NCBI GenBank assembly: GCA_039812705.1
Contig: JBDIBA010000036.1
Location: forward strand, 1 to 20,199
Source of the DNA: JBDIBA01 sp039812705
GTDB lineage: Bacteria > Actinomycetota > Acidimicrobiia > Acidimicrobiales > JBBSGY01
Length of the DNA: 20,199 nt
Direction: 5' to 3'
Numbering within the stretch: the stretch's first letter is position 1; the number at the start of each line of letters is the position of its first letter. Shown piece after piece: positions 1-8,407 of this stretch. Made by a program: the position numbers and the translations under genes. The notes under the pieces are model-generated. The model was given only the letters and a program-made list of their open reading frames with translations, did no database searches and was not told where the DNA came from.

Positions 1-283
1 GAGTGCGCGACCCTCTTCGATCTTGTCCGCATGGTGGAACACTATGCATCATGATACGAATACACCAATCGGGGTTCGATGTTGGTGCTAACGCGTGTCT
101 ATTGCGCGCAGAGTGGCCGAAGTGGCTCCACGAGGGTGAGCGCAAATAGCGATCATTGTGTTCAACAACGATCTGATTTCGTGCAGGAGGCAATCCTGAC
201 AAGTGCGCAAAAGTTGGACTGACTAGCTTCTGTACGCCCAGTGAATACGCACCCAGTAATGGCTCTGTGATTAGGAGATCGGG
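1..283. other. Non-coding region upstream of the beta-helix gene
   Basis: I see no convincing complete gene here. The region holds one copy of the ATCATGATACG motif (48-58) and several short inverted repeats that could make a structured leader: TTGCGC (102-107) with GCGCAA (140-145), inside them GTGG-CT-CCAC (122-131), and AGGA/TCCT around 186-196. The ribosome-binding site AGGAG (273-277) lies 6 nt before the ATG at 284. A 17-codon open stretch in frame 1 ends in TGA at 52-54 and might be the tail of an upstream gene, but it is too short to call. No known riboswitch class was recognised. Confidence 0.5.
48..67 (+). promoter_or_regulatory. ATCATGATACG motif, copy A
   Basis: The 11-nt core ATCATGATACG (48-58) is identical to cores at 8340-8350 and 16216-16226. 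The central ATCATGAT is an 8-bp palindrome. Similarity continues downstream in all three copies: a T two bases after the core, and CCA 6-9 bases after it. This copy lacks the TTTGTGA flank of the other two. It lies about 225 nt before the next plus-strand gene, so its target could instead be a gene left of the window. Function (operator or promoter element) is inferred. Confidence 0.5.
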
Positions 284-1927
284 ATGCCCAAGTCAGGTAG
301 TTATCGAAAAGCTTTCGGTGCGATTGCAGTAGTCGCCGCTACGGGACTTAGTGCCGGAGCTTGGTTGCAGCAGCCGGCAGGTGCACAGCATGATGCCCAG
401 GGTGGCCGCGCGAAAGCCGCGACAGTGAACCCCGTCGCGGTCATGGAAGACGCCGACGCATCGACGAACACGAACTTCGCTGTTCCGGATGACGCGGTGT
501 TCGTATCCCCGCATGGCAACGACAAGGGTGCGGGAACCCGCGCGTATCCGATGAAGACGATTAGGGCGGCAATCAACAGGGCTCCCGAAGGCGGGACGGT
601 TGTGCTTCGCGGAGGTACTTACCGTCAGTCGATTGAAGATGAAGCCATTGAGAAGTCGGTAGTGCTTCAGGCTTACCCACACGAGCGGCCCGTCATGAGT
701 GGTGCGGACGTCTGGCGCGAATGGACCAAGGTGGGGGAGCTCTACAAGGCAACTGGTTGGACATCGCCATTTCGGCAAGATGCCTTTCGCGCAGCCGAGA
801 TTGACGCTGATTACCCCGTAGCTGGCAAAGTCGAGCAGCTCTATCGCAACGGATATCCGCAACAACAAGTCGCTTCGCTAGACGAACTGACCTCCGACAC
901 GTTCTTCGTTGAGCCGACGACGAAAGAACTGTTTGTCAAAGACGATCCCACCGAGGCAACGATGGAGATCACCACTCGCGCTTCTGCACTTACGTTTGCG
1001 TCATCAAACCCAGGTACTGCCGTCAAGGGTTTGATGTTCACTGCTTATGGAGCTCCACACCTTGGTGAACACGCAATGGTCGTGTCGCGCGCAAACGGTT
1101 TCACCGCGCAAGACAACGTGTTTTTGCGCAGCTCCGGAGCCGGATTGTTTGCGGACGGCGAATCCGGCGCCGTTGTTCTGCAGAACAACACTTTCCAGGA
1201 CAACGGATCTGAAGGCGCCGTGATCCAGGCAACCGCTAACGCCGAAGTTCTCAACAACTTGTTAGCTGGTAACAACTTCGAGCACTTCAACGTCGAAAGT
1301 TGCGGATCTGCCTGCACAATTGCCGGCCTAAAGATGACCAGTGCACAGAATGCGCTTGTTGCCGGGAACGTTCTTCGCGACAACAACAGCGCGGGATATT
1401 GGTGTGACCTTGGCTGCACCAATGCACGGTTTGACGGCAACCTGCTTACGGGCAATGCCGGGGCCGCTGTTGTCTACAAAGACTCCACGCAGGGGCAAAT
1501 CACCAATAACTATGTGGCCAACAACGCAAAAGCGGGCATCTTGATTGATGGCTCTGACCACACGTTGATTTCGTCAAACGAAGTAATCAACAACAAGTAT
1601 CAGTTGCAGTCATATGACGATCCCCGAACGCCTGAGCTCACTGAAGAGCCCACCGCTAACAAGGCTTTCACGTGGAACACGACCAACAACTTGGTTGTCA
1701 ACAACGTGTTTCAGGGCGGACCCAAGACCAGTCGACTACTCCTCACGAACAGTTCTTCTGATGTTGACGCGCCGATGATGTTCACGCAGTTGGATTCCAA
1801 CCGGGTTAGCGGTAACCAAACAGTTGCTTGGTACACGTTTGGCGGTTACCAACGGTTTGAGACCCTTGATGCGTTTCGCAACAGCACCGGGTTCCAGTTC
1901 GGAACTGTTGAACAGCTGGTGAACTAA
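284..1927 (+). CDS. Secreted right-handed parallel beta-helix protein
   Basis: A 547-residue protein with an N-terminal signal peptide (hydrophobic stretch about residues 12-33, likely cleavage after PAGA) and no C-terminal anchor, so it is probably released or surface-associated. Residues about 68-110 (VFVSPHGNDKGAGTRAYPMK, then GGTVVLRGGTY) form the usual opening of pectate-lyase-like/DUF1565 beta-helix proteins. The rest is a ladder of short repeats rich in N-N and N-x-F/V turns (for example LQNNTFQDN, VLNNLLAGNN, ITNNYVANN), typical of parallel beta-helix coils. This fold often binds or cleaves polysaccharides, but I cannot identify catalytic residues or a substrate. The start is set by AGGAG at 273-277. 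YcnI follows after 48 bp with its own promoter. Confidence 0.8.
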   Translation: MPKSGSYRKAFGAIAVVAATGLSAGAWLQQPAGAQHDAQGGRAKAATVNPVAVMEDADASTNTNFAVPDDAVFVSPHGNDKGAGTRAYPMKTIRAAINRAPEGGTVVLRGGTYRQSIEDEAIEKSVVLQAYPHERPVMSGADVWREWTKVGELYKATGWTSPFRQDAFRAAEIDADYPVAGKVEQLYRNGYPQQQVASLDELTSDTFFVEPTTKELFVKDDPTEATMEITTRASALTFASSNPGTAVKGLMFTAYGAPHLGEHAMVVSRANGFTAQDNVFLRSSGAGLFADGESGAVVLQNNTFQDNGSEGAVIQATANAEVLNNLLAGNNFEHFNVESCGSACTIAGLKMTSAQNALVAGNVLRDNNSAGYWCDLGCTNARFDGNLLTGNAGAAVVYKDSTQGQITNNYVANNAKAGILIDGSDHTLISSNEVINNKYQLQSYDDPRTPELTEEPTANKAFTWNTTNNLVVNNVFQGGPKTSRLLLTNSSSDVDAPMMFTQLDSNRVSGNQTVAWYTFGGYQRFETLDAFRNSTGFQFGTVEQLVN

Positions 1928-1962
1928 CCGATTGGTGCCGTCTGGCGAGATATGTACACGTC

Positions 1963-1968
1963 TAACAT
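1963..1968 (+). promoter_or_regulatory. -10 box of a leaderless promoter for the YcnI gene
   Basis: TAACAT fits TANNNT and ends 7 nt before the ATG at 1976, so transcription would start at or next to the A of the start codon. This spacing supports 1976 over the in-frame ATG at 1952. No clear -35 box is visible. Confidence 0.5.
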
Positions 1969-1975
1969 TGCCGTC

Positions 1976-2683
1976 ATGAAGAAGAAATTGGCGATTGTCG
2001 CGCTAGGCGCAGCTGTCTCGTTAACGACGCCGCTTGCTGCTGGCGCGCATGTGTCGGTCAGCCCAGCTGAGGCCACACACGGCGGGCATGCAACGCTCAC
2101 CTTCAAGGTTCCCAACGAGAAAAGCAATGCGAGCACGACGAAAGTAGAGATCAACGTTCCCAAGGATGCCGGAGTCACCAGCATCAAGGTTTCTGGAGAT
2201 ACAGACTGGTCGTACACGGTCGAGAAGACGCCGGCTCAGGGCACTACGCCCCCAGTCGTTACAAAGGTCACGTTTGCAGCTGGCGGCGAAGATCCGATTG
2301 CGCCAGACCAGTTTCGCGAGTTCAAGATGTCCTTGGGGCCGCTTCCCGCAACCGGTGAAAAGATCTTGTTTCCTGCCCTGCAGACCTACAGCGATGGGGA
2401 AGTGGTCTCATGGATTGAACCGCCGGACGACGCGAACAAGCCAGAGCACCCAGCTCCTTTCGTAAAGCTTGTCGGCGATGTTGATCACGTGCACGACTCA
2501 TCAGGCCATTCAATTGGCGGCGACACTTCTGCAAGTTCAACCACGACCGCCGTTAATGCGAGCAACGATTCGGATGATAAAGCTGACGACAACGGCGAAG
2601 ATTGGGCTGCAAGGGCGGCCATCGGAGTAGCTATCGCTGCGTTTGTCATGGCTCTTGTCGCCGCTGTCAGAAAGAAGCGCTAA
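1976..2683 (+). CDS. YcnI-family (DUF1775) membrane-anchored copper-binding protein
   Basis: A 235-residue protein with a signal peptide (1-24, ending AAGA), a DUF1775/YcnI domain (about 25-165), a polar linker and a C-terminal transmembrane helix followed by RKKR, which would anchor it outside the membrane. Predicted mature residue 1 is His25 (HVSVSP), the residue that YcnI proteins use in a monohistidine brace for Cu(II). A Trp (SGDTDWSY, about 77) and the family block ALQTYSDGEVVSWIE are present. The linker carries DHVHDSSGH, a further possible metal-binding stretch. The family is commonly found beside copC/copD and is thought to deliver copper, and a CopC-CopD protein is encoded just beyond gnd. 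The ATG at 1976 is preferred over 1952 for the signal-peptide start and the -10 spacing. Confidence 0.85.
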   Translation: MKKKLAIVALGAAVSLTTPLAAGAHVSVSPAEATHGGHATLTFKVPNEKSNASTTKVEINVPKDAGVTSIKVSGDTDWSYTVEKTPAQGTTPPVVTKVTFAAGGEDPIAPDQFREFKMSLGPLPATGEKILFPALQTYSDGEVVSWIEPPDDANKPEHPAPFVKLVGDVDHVHDSSGHSIGGDTSASSTTTAVNASNDSDDKADDNGEDWAARAAIGVAIAAFVMALVAAVRKKR

Positions 2684-2702
2684 CCAAGAACTGCACAGCA
2701 GA

Positions 2703-2738
2703 CATTAAAAAAGCGCCCCGTAGGGCGCTTTTTTAATG
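2703..2738. terminator. Bidirectional intrinsic terminator between ycnI-like gene and gnd
   Basis: A perfect 16-bp inverted repeat: CATTAAAAAAGCGCCC (2703-2718), loop CGTA, GGGCGCTTTTTTAATG (2723-2738). The GC-rich inner stem followed by six T on each strand makes a terminator in both directions. It sits between the convergent stops at 2683 and 2754. Confidence 0.93.
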
Positions 2739-2753
2739 CTTCAGTAACAACTC

Positions 2754-4169
2754 TTACTGCCATTGAGTGTGGAACGAACCTTCTCGGTCGTTGCGTTCGT
2801 AGGTGTGTGCACCAAAGAAGTCACGCTGAGCCTGAATCAGGTTTGCAGGGAGAGTCTCGCTTCGGTAGGCGTCGTAATATGCAAGTGCCGAACTGAATGC
2901 AGGAACGGCAATTCCCGCGTTCGCAGCTGCAACGACAATGCGTCGCCAGGCGTCTTGTCCGTCGCTCAATGCCTTTGTGAAGAATGGCGCTGTCAGCAGG
3001 CTCTGTAGTTGCGAGTCTGAACCGTAGGCATCGGTAATGCGGTCGAGGAAGCGGGCCCTGATGATGCAACCACCGCGCCACAGCGACGCAATGACACCGA
3101 GGTCAAGGTTCCAGCCGTACTCCTTGGCTGCTGCAGTCAGCTGATCGCAACCTTGCGCATATGCAATAACTTTTGATGCATATAGAGCCGCACGGACATC
3201 GTCAATGAATTGTTCGCGGTTGGCGTTGTCAATCGCGTTGCTTGGTCCTGAAAGCACTTTGGATGCTGCAACTCGCGCGTCTTTGGCTGCCGAGAGTGCG
3301 CGTGCATATACGGCTTCGGTGATGACCGTTGCAGGAACGCCAAGGTCGAGTGCGGACTGCGCGGTCCACTTTCCGGTGCCCTTCTGCGCTGCCTTGTCCA
3401 AGATGTGGTCAACCAAAGAATCGCCGGTTTCGTCGTCTTTGGTTGCAAGGATCTGTGAAGTGATTTCGATGAGGAACGAGTCAAGGTCTCCTGAGTTCCA
3501 CTCGTTGAACACGCTCGACAGTTCTTCGTTGCTCATTCCAAGACCACGGTGCAGTAGGTCGTACGCTTCTGCGATCAGTTGCATGTCGGCGTACTCAATG
3601 CCGTTGTGAACCATCTTCACGTAGTGGCCAGAGCCGCCTTCGCCAACAAATGCGCAGCAGTCCTTGTTGTTTGCCTTGGCGGAAATCTTGGTGAAGATCT
3701 CCTCGACTTGGCCATAGGCGTCCTTGGAGCCGCCGGGCATGATGCTGGGTCCGTTGAGCGCGCCCTCTTCGCCGCCCGACACGCCGGCACCTAGAAAGCG
3801 CAGGCCCTTGGATTCCAGGTCTTGTGTGCGGCGCTCGGTGTCGGTGAACTGCGAGTTGCCACAGTCGATCAACAGGTCACCTTCGTCAAGCAGGGGAGTG
3901 AGTTCTGCAATGACATCGTCGACGGGCTGTCCGGCCTTGACCATGATGATGATTGAACGCGGCCGGGCAATTGCCTCAACGAACTCCTTGGCGGAGGCCG
4001 TTTCGGTGAACGCGCCTTCACGTCCGTAGCTGTTTATGAATTCTTCGGTCTTAGCGGCTGTTCTGTTATGTACGGCAATGGGAAAGCCGTTCCTTGCGAT
4101 GTTCCGAGCAAGGTTTTGACCCATTACTGCGAGTCCAGTTAGACCGATTCGACAAGCACCTGTTTCCAT
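2754..4169 (-). CDS. gnd: 6-phosphogluconate dehydrogenase (decarboxylating)
   Basis: Oxidises 6-phosphogluconate to ribulose 5-phosphate and CO2 in the oxidative pentose phosphate pathway, making NADPH in the cytoplasm. The 471-residue product matches the usual length of the long dimeric type. Visible signatures are the Rossmann loop GLAVMGQN (12-19), NRT (35-37), which selects NADP, SGGEEGALNGPSIMPGG from 131, GHYVKMVHNGIEY (181-193) with the expected catalytic Lys185 and Glu192, and the C-terminal block FGAHTYERNDREG. The reading frame is open to 4259, but homology and AGGAT about 8 nt upstream favour the ATG at 4169. It is divergent from the CopC-CopD gene across 89 bp and convergent with the YcnI gene. 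Its product NADPH could feed the flavocytochrome encoded nearby, though that is only an inference. Confidence 0.97.
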   Translation of the reverse strand: METGACRIGLTGLAVMGQNLARNIARNGFPIAVHNRTAAKTEEFINSYGREGAFTETASAKEFVEAIARPRSIIIMVKAGQPVDDVIAELTPLLDEGDLLIDCGNSQFTDTERRTQDLESKGLRFLGAGVSGGEEGALNGPSIMPGGSKDAYGQVEEIFTKISAKANNKDCCAFVGEGGSGHYVKMVHNGIEYADMQLIAEAYDLLHRGLGMSNEELSSVFNEWNSGDLDSFLIEITSQILATKDDETGDSLVDHILDKAAQKGTGKWTAQSALDLGVPATVITEAVYARALSAAKDARVAASKVLSGPSNAIDNANREQFIDDVRAALYASKVIAYAQGCDQLTAAAKEYGWNLDLGVIASLWRGGCIIRARFLDRITDAYGSDSQLQSLLTAPFFTKALSDGQDAWRRIVVAAANAGIAVPAFSSALAYYDAYRSETLPANLIQAQRDFFGAHTYERNDREGSFHTQWQ

Positions 4170-4185
4170 GCGGCGATCCTTGCAT

Positions 4186-4209
4186 AAAAGGCATTTCTTG
4201 GGGCCTTTT
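4186..4209 (-). promoter_or_regulatory. Possible hairpin in the gnd leader
   Basis: AAAAGGC (4186-4192) and GCCTTTT (4203-4209) form a 7-bp inverted repeat with a 10-nt loop just upstream of the gnd ribosome-binding site. It could affect translation or be chance; the transcript start is unknown. Confidence 0.25.
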
Positions 4210-4246
4210 GTTGCCTCAGATCCCCTCGCGTTCAGGGAAAGTTTCC

Positions 4247-4252
4247 TACGAT
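4247..4252 (+). promoter_or_regulatory. -10 box of a leaderless promoter for copCD
   Basis: TACGAT is followed by exactly 6 nt and then the ATG at 4259. That places the transcription start at the start codon. No Shine-Dalgarno sequence is present, in agreement. Confidence 0.6.
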
Positions 4253-4258
4253 GAACCA

Positions 4259-5965
4259 ATGGCTCGTCGCTTGCTTATTGCGGTGCTGCTTGGGTTTGTG
4301 GCGATGTTGTGCGCTTCTACCGGCGCGTTTGCACACGCGTCTCTTGAAGCATCAGATCCAGGTGCAAGCGCCGTTCTTGAATCCAGTCCACCGCAGGCGT
4401 CGCTTACGTTCAGCGAGCCCGTTAACGTTAATTTGGGTTCAATAAAGGTCGTCGACGTCAATCAACGAGAAGTTGGAAGCGGTCACCCCACATATGGCGA
4501 TGCAGATGGCAAGACGGTTGTCATTTCGCTTCCGAAGCTGGACAACGGCTCGTATGCCATCACATGGCAAGTTGTTTCGGCCGACTCACACAGAATCACT
4601 GGCGCGCGGACATTCAGCGTTGGTGCGCCATCGCAGGCAGCACCTGCGCCCGTTATCGAACCGACTGAGGAATCACAGTCGTCTTCGCTGAATGTCCTCA
4701 ATGCTGTTGTACGCGGCTGTGTATTCGCATTGACGCTGCTTGGTGGGGGCTTGCTGCTGTGGCTGTCTGTTTCAGAATCTGCGCGATCCGCTCTGACCAA
4801 CCTGCCGCGCATTGCCGCCGGTGCATTGATCTTGCTGGCTGTGTTGTCGCTGGTCGGCATTGCAACCGAAGCCGCATATGTCTCGGGTGCATCCGTTGGC
4901 GCACTGCTCGACGTAGGTCTTTGGCAGCGATCCCTTGAGTTGCGCTCGGCTCGCAGTGCCCTGACGAGAGCCGCGATATCGCTGTGTGCGGTCGTTGCGA
5001 TTGCAACCAAAGCGCGTGCTTCAACAGTTGTGCTGTCAGTTCTTCCGGGTGCAGCAATAGTTCTTGCGCTTTCGCTTGCCTTTGCTGGACATGCATCAAC
5101 CGGCCGCCTGTTCTACGCGGGTTTTGCGCTTGACGTGGCTCATGTCATGGCCGCAATGGTTTGGATTGGCGGTCTCGTCTGCTTGCTCGCCCTCTATAAG
5201 CGTTCAAAGGGACAGGAACCCACTGCAACGACCGACGAAATGCGGTCGGTGTCGCTGTTGGTCTCGAGGGCCGCTGCAGTGTCGGTCGGTGTGCTTGCTA
5301 TTGCCGGGGTCCTTCAGGCAATTCGCCAGCTTGCTTCCATTGTTGATGTTTGGCAGACCGGCTATGGCCGATTCGTGTTGGCCAAAGCTGTCATCACTGG
5401 CGTCGTGCTGGCTGTTGCGGCCGCTTCGCGCCGCAGTGTTCATTCCTCGACCTCGGAGGACTGGTCACAGCGTGCACCGCAAGTAACAAAGAAGGTTCGT
5501 AATCTCGTTGTTGTCGAACTGGTTGTGTTGTTGGCTGTCGTTGGCGTCACAACCCAACTCGTGAGCGCTGTTCCATCTGCACGCGAAGAAGAGTCATCAG
5601 ATGTTGTGCAGCGTGACGACAAGCCAGACGGTTCTACGGCAGCGAGTTACTCGTTGCAAAAGACACACGGTGATGTCACGTTCACACTGTTTGTTGACCG
5701 CGCTCGAATTGGAACTACGAATCTTCGTATCGAAACCCAATCTCTCAATGGATTGAGCGAAGACAATGCAGCCGACATCCAGGCAACGTTGCGTTCAGCT
5801 GCAACTCAGAGCCAGACACCACTTGTGCTGACGCGGACTTCGACGGGTGTCTATTCCTCGCCGGAAGCGCGCTTCACCAACAAAGGCGAATGGATACTCG
5901 GGGTGAGCTATCTCAGCTCAGAAGCCAAGCGTGAGACCTTGGAGTTCCAGATCCCCGTCGAATAG
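4259..5965 (+). CDS. CopC-CopD fusion, copper resistance/import membrane protein
   Basis: A 568-residue fusion. Residues 1-25 are a signal peptide ending FA; predicted mature residue 1 is His26. A CopC domain (26-120) follows, with ADSH (Asp109, His111) near ITGARTFSVG. His1, Asp and His are the Cu(II) ligands of CopC. After a Pro/Glu/Ser linker come about eight membrane helices of the CopD domain (about 145-430), including DVAHVMAAMVWIGG. The C-terminal domain (about 450-568, SYSLQKTHGDVTFTLFVD) resembles extracytoplasmic YtkA-like beta domains. CopC passes copper to CopD for uptake in characterised systems; here both are in one chain. The start is the ATG at 4259: it gives a proper signal peptide and has a -10 box 6 nt upstream. 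The neighbouring YcnI-type gene supports a copper role. Confidence 0.92.
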   Translation: MARRLLIAVLLGFVAMLCASTGAFAHASLEASDPGASAVLESSPPQASLTFSEPVNVNLGSIKVVDVNQREVGSGHPTYGDADGKTVVISLPKLDNGSYAITWQVVSADSHRITGARTFSVGAPSQAAPAPVIEPTEESQSSSLNVLNAVVRGCVFALTLLGGGLLLWLSVSESARSALTNLPRIAAGALILLAVLSLVGIATEAAYVSGASVGALLDVGLWQRSLELRSARSALTRAAISLCAVVAIATKARASTVVLSVLPGAAIVLALSLAFAGHASTGRLFYAGFALDVAHVMAAMVWIGGLVCLLALYKRSKGQEPTATTDEMRSVSLLVSRAAAVSVGVLAIAGVLQAIRQLASIVDVWQTGYGRFVLAKAVITGVVLAVAAASRRSVHSSTSEDWSQRAPQVTKKVRNLVVVELVVLLAVVGVTTQLVSAVPSAREEESSDVVQRDDKPDGSTAASYSLQKTHGDVTFTLFVDRARIGTTNLRIETQSLNGLSEDNAADIQATLRSAATQSQTPLVLTRTSTGVYSSPEARFTNKGEWILGVSYLSSEAKRETLEFQIPVE

Positions 5966-5998
5966 ATCGAGCGAGGAGTCTGGAACGAAGGTTTCAAA

Positions 5999-7549
5999 TC
6001 AAGCGAAGGCTTCGTAGTGCACCTGATTGGTGGGGACGCCCATTGACTTGAGCGTCGCACAGACACCCTTGGTCATCCCTGGTGATGCGCAGATGAAGAT
6101 GTCGCGCTGACCAATGTCTGGGATCAGGCTGCGAAGGTGGTTAGGTCCAAGAGGCTTGTAGTGCTCCTCGTAAGCCGACGATGGCCCAAGGACCACGTGC
6201 AGTTCGGCCTTTTTCTGCATGGCAAGTTCTTCGATTTCGTTCAGCAGAACAGCGTCGGCTTCACTGTTGGCTCGATAGATGACAGCCAAGTCACCTTCAA
6301 TGAACTCCATGCCCTCAAGCAAAGAGCGGATTGGAGTGACGCCAATTCCACCTGCAACTAGAACCGTCTTTAGCTGAGTCCGCTTCTCGCTAGTGAATCG
6401 TCCGAATGGACCTTCGAAGGTCACCCAAGTGCCGAGTGGGATTGACCCGATACCGCCACTGTGGTCACCAAGGGACTTGACGGTGATTCGTAGGAACTTG
6501 TTGTTAGGCGCCGTAGAGATTGAGTAGGGGTGGGCGGAGTTCCAATGGCCACGTGTGAGGAAACGCCAGTAGAAGAATTGACCGGCCTTGATCTTTAGCT
6601 GGTCGAGGTGGAATCCGGCCATATAGACGGACGTAATTCCGGGACCTTCTTCAACAACTTTGCGAACGTGAAGTTGGTGCTTGAATGCGCGTTGGAATGG
6701 GATGACGATTCGGTAGTGGAAGATCGTGAAGAATGTGGCTGCGAACATAAGCCCCATGTACATCTGCGGAATTGGTCGGCCATCAAAGTCCGGTCCAGGT
6801 AGAAGGTGGCCAAAGCTGAGCAACGTGCCTAAATAGGTCCACTTGTGCAAGAAGTGCCAGCGGTCGTGGCCAACCTTGCGCTTGGCGGCATGTGCAGACG
6901 TGACAATCGCAATGACCATCATGGCGAAACCAACAACCGCGTGAGGCATGTAAGCCAGCGACATTGCCCGGACGGCCATTGTTGGAATGCTGATGTCGTT
7001 GAGCCAGGCGCGACCTGCAACCACGAAGAACGCGTGGAACACGATCAGGTCGAATGAAATGTGACCGTTGACCTTGTGAATTCGCGTTAGGCGGTCGTGA
7101 CCATAGATGCGGTCCAGGAATGGAATGCGGGCGACTAGCAGCAGCTGAACCAGGATTAGGTACGTTCCGACCAGAGCACACGCGCGGGCAACGCCCGTCA
7201 TGATCTCGCCAAGACTTCCTGCAGTTGGTCCTGCCCCCAGCATGAAGATCAGGCCAAGGATGACAAAGTTTCCAAAGAAGAAGGCTCGAAGCACCGCAAG
7301 TGAGCGTTGACGGTCCTTCTGGCTTTGGATTATCGACTTGTGGAGAGTCCGCGCACGGCGGTTGCGTTGCGTCCTGCGCTCAATGCGGTCGAGCATTGCA
7401 AAGGCTTCGTCTGCCCGAACCATTGCCGAGCGCAGAACCTCATCGTTCTGCGAGGTTCTGACGGAGCGAGGTTGCGGGCGAGCATGTAGCTCCCCTTCGC
7501 GTGACGGGGGCCTTCGAGGCGCCCGTGTTGGGTATTGGGTCTCTGGCAT
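5999..7549 (-). CDS. Ferric-reductase-like flavocytochrome (NAD(P)H oxidoreductase)
   Basis: A 516-residue protein expected to move electrons from cytoplasmic NAD(P)H through FAD and membrane haems to an outside acceptor such as Fe(III), Cu(II) or oxygen. Residues 1-85 are basic, Pro-rich, then helical. A ferric-reductase transmembrane domain spans about 87-285, with candidate haem ligands His163/His172 (NGHISFDLIVFH) and His235/His248 (LHKWTYLGTLLSFGH). The FAD domain has HPYSIS (340-345) and GPFGRF; the nucleotide domain has GGIGVTPIRS (400-409) and CASPGM. Its ATG overlaps the stop of the upstream gene (TAATG), with GAGGAG 11 nt upstream, so the two are probably translated together. Substrate specificity cannot be read from sequence; the copper genes nearby suggest cupric or ferric reduction. 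Confidence 0.87.
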   Translation of the reverse strand: MPETQYPTRAPRRPPSREGELHARPQPRSVRTSQNDEVLRSAMVRADEAFAMLDRIERRTQRNRRARTLHKSIIQSQKDRQRSLAVLRAFFFGNFVILGLIFMLGAGPTAGSLGEIMTGVARACALVGTYLILVQLLLVARIPFLDRIYGHDRLTRIHKVNGHISFDLIVFHAFFVVAGRAWLNDISIPTMAVRAMSLAYMPHAVVGFAMMVIAIVTSAHAAKRKVGHDRWHFLHKWTYLGTLLSFGHLLPGPDFDGRPIPQMYMGLMFAATFFTIFHYRIVIPFQRAFKHQLHVRKVVEEGPGITSVYMAGFHLDQLKIKAGQFFYWRFLTRGHWNSAHPYSISTAPNNKFLRITVKSLGDHSGGIGSIPLGTWVTFEGPFGRFTSEKRTQLKTVLVAGGIGVTPIRSLLEGMEFIEGDLAVIYRANSEADAVLLNEIEELAMQKKAELHVVLGPSSAYEEHYKPLGPNHLRSLIPDIGQRDIFICASPGMTKGVCATLKSMGVPTNQVHYEAFA

Positions 7550-8259
7550 TAGCTCAGGCGCTCCTCAGCGGTCTGAACAATGGAGTCTGGGTCGATAGTG
7601 AGTGCCCAGGAGCTTCCGAACCGGTCCTCCGACGCGAGTTCGGAAGTGTCCAGAAGTTCTATTCCGGCGTTGAAGCGAGCTTCGTAGTAATCGTCTTGAG
7701 CCTGAACTGATGCGTCTCGCAAAGATTGAAGCGTGCTTCGAGAGCAGTTGAAGAGCTCGGAAGGGTTTGTGTCATGCACCTGAGTGGCAAAAGCGCGAGA
7801 GATTGAGCGGAGGTTCTCGGCCGTGTTGGGGTTTACTTCGACGTCATCGTCAATGGGAAAGAGGCAAAGCGCGGCAGCGTTGGCTACGCCGCGGGAAACG
7901 CCGAACTTGATGAGTTGGGCAGACGCAACGGTTCGGTATGCGTCGACCGCGGTCGGCGGTACGTCGTCAAACGCATCAAGAACCATGCCTCGATAGGTGA
8001 CCCTGAAGAAGTACGCAACGCCATAGATCGGGATGAGTCCAAGGAAAACGTCGAACCAGCGGTAGCCGACGCGGGTGTTGAGGACACTCAGCGCAACGGC
8101 GTTAGCGATTCCTGCCGTGGCGGTGATTGGGATTGACGATACGAATGGCAGGCCTGCCAGGCCGAGGATGCCGACCGTAAAAGTGCCAGCGAAGAAAATG
8201 GTGGCCATCGTCAGTGCTCTGGTTGCCGCCATGGTCCGATCTGAATATGGAGAGCTCAT
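7549..8259 (-). CDS. Unknown membrane protein coupled to the flavocytochrome
   Basis: A 236-residue protein that I do not recognise. Three hydrophobic segments lie at about residues 14-38, 41-60 and 70-88, followed by a soluble tail of about 145 residues rich in acidic residues (for example PIDDDVEVNPN). No haem-binding or nucleotide-binding motif is evident. It is the first gene of a two-gene operon; its TAA overlaps the ATG of the flavocytochrome gene by one base, which suggests a fixed production ratio and perhaps a physical partnership. The ATG at 8259 is the first good start and puts the hydrophobic segments near the N-terminus. No strong Shine-Dalgarno is visible upstream. Confidence 0.75.
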   Translation of the reverse strand: MSSPYSDRTMAATRALTMATIFFAGTFTVGILGLAGLPFVSSIPITATAGIANAVALSVLNTRVGYRWFDVFLGLIPIYGVAYFFRVTYRGMVLDAFDDVPPTAVDAYRTVASAQLIKFGVSRGVANAAALCLFPIDDDVEVNPNTAENLRSISRAFATQVHDTNPSELFNCSRSTLQSLRDASVQAQDDYYEARFNAGIELLDTSELASEDRFGSSWALTIDPDSIVQTAEERLS

Positions 8260-8332
8260 CGTGGTCTCTATCGGAGGTCAATGTGGCTGTTTTAGTAGTG
8301 AGGCCGCGGTGATGATTAATTCCTGTGAGGGA

Positions 8333-8359
8333 TTTGTGAATCATGATACGTGTACGCCA
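8333..8359 (+). promoter_or_regulatory. ATCATGATACG motif, copy B
   Basis: TTTGTGAATCATGATACG (8333-8350) is identical over 18 nt to 16209-16226. The palindromic core is followed by similar downstream bases ending CCA. It lies 57 nt upstream of the small gene at 8408, and about 75 nt upstream of the divergent gene starting at 8259, so it could act on either. Confidence 0.6.
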
Positions 8360-8407
8360 CCTTGGAGATAGGCGGGTTTGGCTCCATTAAGAAGTACGAG
8401 AGATCAC

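Noticed and set aside
1..54. Open frame of 17 codons ending in TGA, possible tail of an upstream gene
   Set aside because: It is too short to tell from chance; all that can be said is that the codons look plausible. It needs upstream sequence.
107..131. tRNA-Ser-like D-arm (CAGAGTGGCCGAAGTGG)
   Set aside because: No matching acceptor, anticodon or T-arm can be found around it, so it is not a tRNA; at best a chance likeness or an old fragment.
293..868. Long minus-strand open frame of 191 codons
   Set aside because: It lies wholly inside the beta-helix gene, has no family features and no ribosome-binding site, and looks like a shadow of the real gene. The same applies to minus-strand frames at 4483-5010 and 8988-9611.
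3205..3609. Plus-strand open frame of 134 codons inside gnd
   Set aside because: gnd is certain by homology over its full length; this is an antisense shadow with no recognisable protein features.
6003..6013. CGAAG-G-CTTCG as a terminator between copCD and the flavocytochrome gene
   Set aside because: The 5-bp stem has a 1-nt loop and no T-run, and lies in the coding end of the flavocytochrome gene.
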